This document shows positions 7,669 through 14,764 of a stretch of DNA of 15,991 nucleotides, piece after piece. The notes under the pieces are model-generated. The model did no database searches. It was not told where the DNA came from and saw only the letters and a list, made by a program, of their open reading frames with translations. Both the position numbers and the translations under genes were made by a program. Position 1 is the stretch's first letter. Each line of letters begins with the position of its first letter. This stretch comes from JBAXTE01 sp964653595 (GTDB lineage: Bacteria > Bacteroidota > Bacteroidia > Bacteroidales > WCHB1-69): contig CAZZHH010000070.1 of the NCBI GenBank assembly GCA_964653595.1, positions 1 to 15,991 of the forward strand, written 5' to 3'.

Positions 7669-8481
7669 ATGGAACAACAAAGACTAGATATAGTATTGGT
7701 AGAAAAAAATCAATTTTCGTCGCGCGAAAAAGCAAGATTTGCTATACTTAAAGGAGCAATTACTGTAAACAGTGTTAAGATAACAAAACCTGGTTTTTTT
7801 GTAAAAAACACAGACAACATCCAAGTTGTTGAGGAAGAAACAAATCCATTTGTAAGCAAAGGAGGATTAAAACTCAAAAAAGCAATTGACTCTTTTAATA
7901 TTGATTTCAACGACAAAATTGTACTCGACATTGGAGCTTCTACTGGAGGGTTTAGCGATTGCGCTTTACAACATGGTGCAAAAAAAGTTTTTGCGGTAGA
8001 TGTTGGTAATGGTCAATTAGATTCCGTGATTGCCGAAAATAATGCCATTGTATCTCTCGAAAATTTGGACTTTAGAACACTAACTATCGAAAACATCGAT
8101 AATACTTTTCCCGAGATCATTGTTTCGGATATTAGTTTTATCTCATTAACATTAGTAATGGCTGATTTTGCAAGATTTTCAACCGTAAACACAAAAATTA
8201 TCCTACTTATTAAACCTCAATTTGAAGCTGGAAAAGAGCAACTTGGAAATGATGGAATTGTAAAAAACCCAAAAACCCATGAAAAAGTAATACGAAATAT
8301 TGAAAAATCTGCTAACAAAAATGGATTGGCAATGATTAAACTAACCAGTGCTCCTATATTCGAGCGAAAGAAAAACATCGAATACTTGGCTTTATTTGAA
8401 AAAAAAGAACAAATCCAGCCAATATACTCTCTCTCAATCATTGATCAAGCTTTTCAATATCAGAAACAATTAAAAAAGTAA
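7669..8481 (+). CDS. tlyA: TlyA family S4/FtsJ-type RNA methyltransferase
   Basis: The 270-residue protein has an S4 RNA-binding domain (about 5-60, RLDIVLVEKNQFSSREKAR) joined by FVSKGGLKLKKA to an FtsJ-like methyltransferase domain. The S-adenosylmethionine motif VLDIGASTGGFSDCAL lies at 85-100, the acidic motif AVDVG at 109-113, and a catalytic-type LLIKPQFEAGKE further on. Members methylate ribose 2'-OH groups of rRNA: mycobacterial TlyA modifies 16S and 23S rRNA and confers capreomycin sensitivity. Some family members have been called hemolysins. It belongs to the compact cluster starting at 6583. The family is firm; the exact nucleotide modified here is unknown. Confidence 0.93.
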   Translation: MEQQRLDIVLVEKNQFSSREKARFAILKGAITVNSVKITKPGFFVKNTDNIQVVEEETNPFVSKGGLKLKKAIDSFNIDFNDKIVLDIGASTGGFSDCALQHGAKKVFAVDVGNGQLDSVIAENNAIVSLENLDFRTLTIENIDNTFPEIIVSDISFISLTLVMADFARFSTVNTKIILLIKPQFEAGKEQLGNDGIVKNPKTHEKVIRNIEKSANKNGLAMIKLTSAPIFERKKNIEYLALFEKKEQIQPIYSLSIIDQAFQYQKQLKK

Positions 8482-8535
8482 AAAAACATTGGGAAGATTA
8501 TGAAAAATCTTACCATTCATAAAAAACACAATTGT

Positions 8536-9450
8536 ATGAGAAAAATCTTCTATTTTACCCTTGTATTATTATGTATTTCCAATGATTCATTTTCACAATC
8601 TGAATCAGATCTACTAACTTTAGCTGTAAAATATTATTCTCAAAAAGAGTATCAAAAATCTGCAAACACATACACTCAAGTCATCGACTTGAACAAAGAT
8701 AATATGTCAGCTATTTTTAATCGTGGTTTGTGTTTTTTTCGGCTGCAAACCTATCAAAAAGCAATTAATGATTTTACTACTGTATTATCCAACAATAATA
8801 AAAACATGGATGCTCTGAATTACAGAGCACAGAGCTATCAACAAGAAGAAATGAATAATGAAGCACTTGCAGATTTTAATGCTTTACTTGAATTAAACCC
8901 CAATAATGTTGATGCATTATTTAATCGTGGCATTGTAAATTACAACTTAAATTACTACAATAAAGCAATCGAAGATTTTTCCAAATTTCTTAACAAAAAA
9001 CAATTCGACTCAGAAGCACTACTTTATCGAAGTTTCTGTTATATCGAATTAAAAGAGTATCAAAAATCATTAACAGACCTACTTCTTTGTGAAAAAGATC
9101 AACCAAACAATGAGCTAGTTCTGTATAACATGGGAATCGTGTATTACCATTTAAACGATCATGATAAGGCTATTTTAAAATTCACTAAAAGCCTGGAAAT
9201 AAATCCAATGCAAACAAATGCCACCTTTTTATTAGGACAAATATATGTAAAAAAACAAAATCCAGCAAAGGCAATTCACTACTTTTCAAATACAATTAAA
9301 GCTGACCCTAACCACAAAGAAGCATACTATCAGAGAGGACTTTCTTACTTAGAATTAGGCAAAACAAATTTGGCCTGTTCAGATTTTAAAAAAGCTCAAA
9401 CACTCAAACATCCACTTGCAAAAAACCAATTAGACAACAACTGCAACTAA
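8536..9450 (+). CDS. Exported TPR-repeat protein (eight TPRs)
   Basis: Read from the ATG at 8536, the protein has 304 residues. A signal peptide (about 1-20, MRKIFYFTLVLLCISNDSFS) is followed by eight consecutive 34-residue tetratricopeptide repeats. Typical units read FNRGLCFF, YRAQSYQ, FNRGIVNYN, YNMGIVYYH and YQRGLSYLELG. TPR arrays hold other proteins together, and this one would do so in the periplasm or at the outer membrane. The frame is open to an ATG at 8500, but that adds a hydrophilic 12-residue extension before the signal peptide, so 8536 is preferred. It follows tlyA by 54 bp and probably ends the cluster. No enzymatic domain is present; binding partners are unknown. Confidence 0.88.
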   Translation: MRKIFYFTLVLLCISNDSFSQSESDLLTLAVKYYSQKEYQKSANTYTQVIDLNKDNMSAIFNRGLCFFRLQTYQKAINDFTTVLSNNNKNMDALNYRAQSYQQEEMNNEALADFNALLELNPNNVDALFNRGIVNYNLNYYNKAIEDFSKFLNKKQFDSEALLYRSFCYIELKEYQKSLTDLLLCEKDQPNNELVLYNMGIVYYHLNDHDKAILKFTKSLEINPMQTNATFLLGQIYVKKQNPAKAIHYFSNTIKADPNHKEAYYQRGLSYLELGKTNLACSDFKKAQTLKHPLAKNQLDNNCN

Positions 9451-9567
9451 AAATAGGATTGAACAAAATGGAATTCTAGCTAGAAGAAATCATCAGAATA
9501 ATGTTTTCGAACATGAGTATAGTGTTATTTCATAATCACACTACCAATTTTATCAATTTATACCAAC

Positions 9568-9722
9568 CCCGACTTCCTTTGGATCTTGATTATAGCATCG
9601 ATCGAGTTTAACCCAGAATCAGCGATACAATCGCTGAAACGATTAAATGTTTCTAAATCAATTCGTTGATACGAATTGAAACAAACATTAAATCGGGATT
9701 TAACCCCGCTTGAAGGCGAGGG
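9568..9722. repeat. Palindrome cluster (REP-like or mobile-element remnant)
   Basis: Three hairpins stand side by side. CAGCGA/TCGCTG (9620-9636) has a 5-nt loop. A two-part stem at 9640-9695 has an outer arm pairing at 12 of 13 positions (9640-9652 with 9683-9695) and a perfect 8-bp inner stem CAATTCGT/ACGAATTG with a 4-nt loop. A third at 9704-9722 reads CCCCGC with GCGAGGG and has one bulged base. AACCCCG occurs at both ends of the block. The structure is typical of repeated extragenic palindromes, but copy number in the genome is not visible here. Confidence 0.5.
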
Positions 9723-9837
9723 CGTGCCCAACTAAATCAAGTAGTTCGATTTTTTCAAATCTCCTATTGATTAATTTGGGTTTAATAATCAATCCTTCCG
9801 TCAAATATTTGAGAAATAAGTTATCATCCCCATATTC
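9700..9837 (-). pseudogene. Possible relic of a minus-strand coding sequence
   Basis: A minus-strand frame ends at TAA (9702-9700) and reads EYGDDNLFLKYLTEGLIIKP, then KLINRRFEKIELLDLVGHAL and AFKRG. It looks like ordinary protein, but it has no ATG and is cut off upstream by a TGA. I recognise no family. It may be the end of a decayed gene associated with the palindrome block, or chance. Confidence 0.25.
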
Positions 9838-9849
9838 AAAAAAATTGAT

Positions 9850-9857
9850 TATATTTG
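9850..9857 (+). promoter_or_regulatory. -7 promoter element of the sensor gene
   Basis: TATATTTG is an exact -7 consensus match 24 bp before the ATG at 9882. No TTTG is seen about 20 bp upstream. If used, the TTG at 9855 lies inside the promoter and cannot be the start codon. Confidence 0.45.
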
Positions 9858-9881
9858 AACATCAAAATAAAAAGACAATTT

Positions 9882-11438
9882 ATGTTGAAAATTACTTTTT
9901 CAAGACTGAAGAAATCACCCACACTTTTCATTTGGGTTTCCTTAATTTTACTTTTTGTCTTCTCTACTACATATCTTTCTTTTAAATTTTTCAACAACCT
10001 AGCTAAAGAAGATGAGTTTAGTAATCTATATCAACAAGGACTACTAATTTCTAGTGTTGTAAACCACGAAAACATAGGTGAATTAAACGGAATTATTTCC
10101 GATACCATCCATCCATATTATCAAAAACTAAAAAGACAATTTGTAACTTTTTGCAATCAACTTCCTTCAATTAGGTATATTTACACCCTTGGAAAACAAA
10201 ACGAAAAACTCTTTTTTTACATTGATACCGAATCGGATAACAATAAATCAAAATCTTTGCGCAAAACAGCATTTCCTGGTGAAATATACAGCGACGCACC
10301 TAAGGAAATGGATTTGGTATTTTCTGACAAAAGTCCAAGAACAACCGAACCATACAGTGACCAATGGGGAGAATTTATTACCATCATCATCCCAATCGTT
10401 AACAATCAGAACAAAGTTGTTGCTATCACATGCTTTGATATTGACGTAACGTATTGGGATACATTAATTCAGACAAAAAGCATTTTCCCATTTGCTACTT
10501 CTCTTTTATTTATACTTTTAATTGTATTTGCAATTATCTTCTTAAAATTAAGAATCGACAAGTATCAATTACTAAAAGAAGACAGCTCTAGATTCTACTC
10601 CTATTTCATGAGCAATAAAGATGCAACCATTTTCATCTCTTTAAACTTAAAAGTTCTATTTTTCAATAAAAGCGCAATCTCAATTGGAAAATTACTTTTC
10701 GATAAACCTTTAAAAATCGGAGAAAACGTATCAGAATTATTAAAAAACACCAAACACAAGCAAATTTTCATCGAAAACACACAAAATTTAATCTCAAAAA
10801 ACAAAATTAAAATAGAACTCGAAATCCAAAATCAAATATACTCTATTACATATAAAATAATTCAGCCAACCGAAAATGATACTCCTTTTATAAGTATTCA
10901 CATAAAAAATGCAACCACCCAATTTAGCATTAAACATAAAAATATAATTCAACAAACGGAACAAAATAATTTAAAAAGACATTATCGCTTTTTCTCAATA
11001 ACAACAGACTCTAAATTTACAATTGAATCCATCGGTAGTGATTTCAAAACGATAACAGGAAATAGCATTTACGACATAAAAGGCAAATCTATGTTGGATA
11101 TTATTCACCCAAGCTGTCATTCCATATTTGAATCTTTAACTATCGCCAATACATTGCCCACAAATGATTCCATCGAAACCACACTCTTGTTCGAAAATAC
11201 ACTTACCCCAAACACAACTTTTCAAACAATTATTTCGAAATGCTTCTTTAAAAATCAAAAACAAGTATACGTTTTTACTTGTATAGACCCTACTTATTCT
11301 AAAAATGCTGAACTAACTTCCCTTCTGTCCAACATTCCAAAAACAAGTCAAACTTTAGATAATTTACCTGGATTTGTTTATAGTAGCAAAATTGGCAAAC
11401 AACCTATTATTACATACGTAAGTTCTGGATTCGAATGA
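9882..11438 (+). CDS. Membrane sensor half: periplasmic domain plus PAS domains, ending at TGA
   Basis: If TGA is obeyed, the product is 518 residues. A first membrane segment lies at about 14-36, a periplasmic ligand-binding region at about 37-198, and a second membrane segment at about 200-225. The periplasmic region contains IRYIYTLGKQNEKLFFYID and resembles the Cache-type sensors that precede PAS and kinase domains. Weak PAS-like folds follow at about 235-345 and 365-475, then the start of a third (LDNLPGFVYSSK). Without the rest it would be a receptor with no output domain. The start at 9882 is preferred over the TTG at 9855 because that codon falls in the putative -7 element. Confidence 0.7.
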   Translation: MLKITFSRLKKSPTLFIWVSLILLFVFSTTYLSFKFFNNLAKEDEFSNLYQQGLLISSVVNHENIGELNGIISDTIHPYYQKLKRQFVTFCNQLPSIRYIYTLGKQNEKLFFYIDTESDNNKSKSLRKTAFPGEIYSDAPKEMDLVFSDKSPRTTEPYSDQWGEFITIIIPIVNNQNKVVAITCFDIDVTYWDTLIQTKSIFPFATSLLFILLIVFAIIFLKLRIDKYQLLKEDSSRFYSYFMSNKDATIFISLNLKVLFFNKSAISIGKLLFDKPLKIGENVSELLKNTKHKQIFIENTQNLISKNKIKIELEIQNQIYSITYKIIQPTENDTPFISIHIKNATTQFSIKHKNIIQQTEQNNLKRHYRFFSITTDSKFTIESIGSDFKTITGNSIYDIKGKSMLDIIHPSCHSIFESLTIANTLPTNDSIETTLLFENTLTPNTTFQTIISKCFFKNQKQVYVFTCIDPTYSKNAELTSLLSNIPKTSQTLDNLPGFVYSSKIGKQPIITYVSSGFE

Positions 11439-13970
11439 ATAACGGGTTATCCGATCAACGATCTTTTAGAAAATAATCGTTTATCTTACACAGACATTAT
11501 TCTCCCATCACACAGAAAACAGATTTTAGAAAAATGGGAAGAAAGCATCCAAAGCCACTCCTTATTCGATGCAGAATATGAAATTTTAACAGCTATCGGA
11601 ACACATCGTTGGGTGTGGGAACAAGGTTTGTGCATTTACGATAACGATGATAATGCTATCGAAATCCAAAGTTATGTTATCGATGTTACTAACATCAAAA
11701 AAAACATAGAATTTTACACTCAAGAGAACAAGTCGCTTAAACAATTTATTGACAATGCACCCCAAGGATTTCTTCAAATCGACAACACTACAAGTATCAT
11801 CCGCACAAATTTGTCCATAGCAAATATTCTAGAATTTGAAACAGATGAATTAAAAACACTCACCCTAAACAAATTAGTACATCCAACCTCTTTAAACACC
11901 TATACTGCTTTCATAAAAACATTATTTGATACTAATTTTGCATCCGCAGATTTAAATCTAATTACAAAGGATTTTAAAAACAGATATGTAAACATAGAAG
12001 CCAAAAAACACAATAATAATGAGTATATTTTATATATCATTGATAAAACAAAAGAAAAAACAGATTACAACTATTTATTTTTAAAATTTAAAATTGCCAA
12101 TGACATTATTACGAATATCGAAATTCCAATCCTAATTTTCAACTATACAACGTTTTCTATTGAGTGCTTAAACTCAAAACTGGAATCTGCATTTTTGGAT
12201 AAAATTTTTGAATCAATCGGTTTTAACAACTACACCAAAGATATTACACCATCCTCTCTTCTTCATAAATCCATTAGCCAAAAAACCATTGTGGCCGATA
12301 AATATTTTAACATTAACGATTCTAACCAAATCAAGCATTACATCATTTATCTTATTCCAATTGAAAAACAAGAAAAAATTGATAATATTTTAATCTATGT
12401 TATTGACCACTCTGATTGTATAATCCAACAAGATGAGTTAGAATCGAAAATCCAAAAATTAAAGTCAACCCTCATCTCCAAATCTGATTGGTTTTCTAGC
12501 TCATTTAACCAAATTCGTTTAGTGTTAAACACAATTGTTGGGACTTCAGACTCATTACTTCATAAATGTAAAGACCCCTACATGAGCGAAATATCATTTA
12601 TTAAAGAATCCTCTATCGATGCTATCGATAAAATCAGCACTTTTTTAAACAATACAAAAGTTGATTCAACTATAAGTGAGATTAACTTCGAACAGTTTAA
12701 TGCCGAAAACATATTATTTTCAATAGTTTTGACAAATGCTCCAATTTGTGAATCAAAAGGCATTCAACTTATTACCCATATTCAACCCGATCTATTAAAT
12801 GACATTATCAGCGATGAAATAATAATCAGAGAAACAATTCAAATCATTACACAAAAAATCATTGAAAATACAAATTCGGGGTACGTAAAAATAAATCTAA
12901 CCATTCAAAATAAATTCAGCAACTACTGGTTAGATATAAGTATATCTAATACATCTACTCCTAACTCTGCTCGTGAAATAGTTAATACAGACATAGAAAC
13001 ATTTGAACCAGAAATTTGGAAATGCAAAAATTTACTAGAGCCATTAAATGGTATAATTGCAGTTACTCCCAATGAAGAAAATGGCATCATTACTAATATA
13101 TCTATACCAATTGCATTTGCGGAATCGAATCCTAAAAGAAAAAACTCCTCATTGTTTAATAACTCAACCCTTCTTCTAGTTTCTTCAAGCGAATTCGAAA
13201 TAGATTCAATAAAGCAATTATTAACAAAAACTAAATCCATCATCCTAACATCAACAAACGGCATTGAAGCAATTCAAATTGCTACTCAAAAAAGCAAAGA
13301 AAATGTTCAGATTGATATTTTAATGATAGACTTTAGTATTAATGGAATTCTAAGCGTAGATGCAATTAACACCATCCAAGTTCTACACAAAAATATTACG
13401 ATATGTGTACTTAGTAAACACTCCGACATTGAAAAGGCTAAATCAACTTATTCTAATAAACCTGAGGTATCTGTTTTAACAACTCCGGTCCTCCCTTCAT
13501 TTTTATACCAAATCAAAAAATCAAACTCTAAAAAGACAGATTCTAAAAATAGCACCATCCATTTTGCAACTCTTCCTAAAAAATCAACAGTATTAATCGC
13601 TGAAGACAACCCAGTAAACATGTTAATGTTAAAAGAAATTCTCATGATGTCAGATGCAACCATAGTTGAAGCTATCAACGGTCAAGAGGCGTATTTGAAA
13701 TATTTAGAACATCGCCCAAACTTAATATTTATGGATATCCATATGCCCGTTCTTGATGGAATAGAATCTACAAGCCTTATTATAGATCATTGTCAAAAGA
13801 ATCCAAATTATAATTCTCCGTATATCATTGCTCTTACTGCAAATAACTCTCAAAATCTGAAAAATAATTATACAGCTCTTGGCTTTAGTGATTTTATTTC
13901 GAAACCCTACAAAATTAGCGATGTTCAAGATTGCTTAACTAAATATATTAGCAATGCCAAATCAATATAA
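11439..13970 (+). CDS. Sensor output half: PAS domains, degenerate kinase core, two receivers
   Basis: This continues the same frame after the TGA. If translated independently, the first usual start is GTG at 11613, which sits in the middle of a PAS domain (HRWVWEQG), so it is an unlikely true start. Numbering from 9882, PAS domains extend to about 840. The HisKA-like segment reads SSFNQIRLVLNTIVG, with Asn 876 (codon 12507-12509) where the phospho-accepting His should be. The ATPase region (about 925-1075) lacks the N-box Asn, the DxGxG and the glycine-rich G2 motifs. The first receiver (about 1093-1215) keeps an Asp (1150) but has no acidic pair and no KP motif. The second (1234-1358) is canonical: EDN (from 1241), MDIHMPVLDG (Asp 1285), ALTAN and Lys 1341. 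Confidence 0.7.
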   Translation: MTGYPINDLLENNRLSYTDIILPSHRKQILEKWEESIQSHSLFDAEYEILTAIGTHRWVWEQGLCIYDNDDNAIEIQSYVIDVTNIKKNIEFYTQENKSLKQFIDNAPQGFLQIDNTTSIIRTNLSIANILEFETDELKTLTLNKLVHPTSLNTYTAFIKTLFDTNFASADLNLITKDFKNRYVNIEAKKHNNNEYILYIIDKTKEKTDYNYLFLKFKIANDIITNIEIPILIFNYTTFSIECLNSKLESAFLDKIFESIGFNNYTKDITPSSLLHKSISQKTIVADKYFNINDSNQIKHYIIYLIPIEKQEKIDNILIYVIDHSDCIIQQDELESKIQKLKSTLISKSDWFSSSFNQIRLVLNTIVGTSDSLLHKCKDPYMSEISFIKESSIDAIDKISTFLNNTKVDSTISEINFEQFNAENILFSIVLTNAPICESKGIQLITHIQPDLLNDIISDEIIIRETIQIITQKIIENTNSGYVKINLTIQNKFSNYWLDISISNTSTPNSAREIVNTDIETFEPEIWKCKNLLEPLNGIIAVTPNEENGIITNISIPIAFAESNPKRKNSSLFNNSTLLLVSSSEFEIDSIKQLLTKTKSIILTSTNGIEAIQIATQKSKENVQIDILMIDFSINGILSVDAINTIQVLHKNITICVLSKHSDIEKAKSTYSNKPEVSVLTTPVLPSFLYQIKKSNSKKTDSKNSTIHFATLPKKSTVLIAEDNPVNMLMLKEILMMSDATIVEAINGQEAYLKYLEHRPNLIFMDIHMPVLDGIESTSLIIDHCQKNPNYNSPYIIALTANNSQNLKNNYTALGFSDFISKPYKISDVQDCLTKYISNAKSI

Positions 13971-14697
13971 AACACTATTTGCACTGATATTGTCACTTTT
14001 CCTCCACAAAAACTCTGTTGGACAGTCAGATTCAACATCGACACAAAAGAATAAAAAATACAACTTTGAAACGAATTTGGGAGCAGAACTTAATAGCTCC
14101 TATTTTTGGAGAGGAAGCTACAACGACCCAAAACCAAATATTCAACCAACCCTAGACTTATCCATTAATGATTTTACATTTACCATTTTTGGTAGCAATA
14201 ATTTTGATAATTCATACCAAGAATTCGACTATACGATAGCATATAAAATTAAAAACATAACTATTTCACTATCCGATTACTATTTTGATTTTACAAAAAA
14301 TTACTTCGATTACTCAATCAACTCATCTCATCTTGTAGATGCAACTGTAGAATTTGAAAAAGGAGAAAAACACGTCTTTGGGGCTCTTCTGTCTTGCCTT
14401 ATTTGGGGAAATGATAAACAAAAAGACTATAAACTCACAAATAAAAACAATCAAAACTATAGCACATATGTCCAAACTTCCTATACTATCAACTTTGATA
14501 ATAAAGCATACTCATTCATATTAGGAGCTTCTACTCACAGGGGGATGTATGCAGATAAATGTAGCATAACCAATATTGGATTTGAGTTTGAACACAACAT
14601 ACAAATTACTAAAACTTACGCATGCACTCCTATTTTTGGGCTATGGGTAAATCCCACAACGGAACAGATATTCTTTAATTATGGAGTTCGCTTTTAA
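13954..14697 (+). CDS. Exported protein, probable outer-membrane beta-barrel
   Basis: The protein has 247 residues. A signal peptide (about 1-23, ending SVGQ) is followed by a mature part of alternating, aromatic-rich strands ending in ...FFNYGVRF; a C-terminal Phe is usual for barrels. The segment NSSYFWRGSYNDPKPNIQP is followed by pairs of short strands (FTIFGSNNF, FDYTIAYKI, ISLSDYYFDF). It resembles the proteins of the Gcw_chp/TIGR02001 type, in which a Y-WRG motif starts the barrel, but this is from memory. The gene overlaps the end of the sensor gene by 17 bp, so its translation is probably coupled. Function unknown; it could be a pore, or a partner of the large envelope protein that follows. 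Confidence 0.7.
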   Translation: MPNQYKTLFALILSLFLHKNSVGQSDSTSTQKNKKYNFETNLGAELNSSYFWRGSYNDPKPNIQPTLDLSINDFTFTIFGSNNFDNSYQEFDYTIAYKIKNITISLSDYYFDFTKNYFDYSINSSHLVDATVEFEKGEKHVFGALLSCLIWGNDKQKDYKLTNKNNQNYSTYVQTSYTINFDNKAYSFILGASTHRGMYADKCSITNIGFEFEHNIQITKTYACTPIFGLWVNPTTEQIFFNYGVRF

Positions 14698-14764
14698 TTT
14701 TCTAAGCCCAATAAAATTAGTTTCTATACGTTGTTTTAATTCTATACCATAAATTTTAAATATT

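Larger units (their letters stand above)
9451..9881. other. Intergenic stretch rich in palindromes
   Basis: No confident gene lies in these 431 bp. They hold a 12-bp perfect palindrome (9474-9485, TTCTAGCTAGAA), a block of hairpins (9568-9722), a minus-strand frame that looks like a coding relic (9700-9837), and a -7 element for the next gene (9850-9857). No terminator with a T tract was found after the TPR gene. Confidence 0.6.
9882..13970 (+). pseudogene. Large hybrid sensor-kinase-like gene interrupted by an in-frame TGA
   Basis: One frame runs from ATG 9882 to TAA 13970 (1363 codons) with a single interruption, TGA at codon 519 (11436-11438). Before it come two membrane segments enclosing a roughly 165-residue periplasmic sensor, two PAS-like domains and the first third of another PAS domain. 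After it come the rest of that PAS domain, two further PAS-like domains, a degenerate HisKA/HATPase core and two receivers. The interrupted PAS domain is continuous across the stop: TYVSSGFE before it, ITGYPINDLL after it. So this was, or still is, one protein. The lack of any other stop or frameshift argues for a recent nonsense mutation, a sequence error, or tolerated readthrough. Confidence 0.75.

Noticed and set aside
9620..9722. CRISPR array
   Set aside because: The hairpins differ from one another in sequence and are not evenly spaced, and no direct repeat recurs with unique spacers.
9710..9985. Plus-strand 91-codon frame from a TTG
   Set aside because: It runs through the palindrome block and overlaps the sensor gene in another frame. 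It has no family resemblance and no suitable start.
11436..11438. TGA recoded as tryptophan throughout the genome
   Set aside because: mlaE ends at a TGA that overlaps the mlaF start in the usual ATGA manner. Tryptophan is encoded by TGG everywhere else, and no other gene contains an in-frame TGA.
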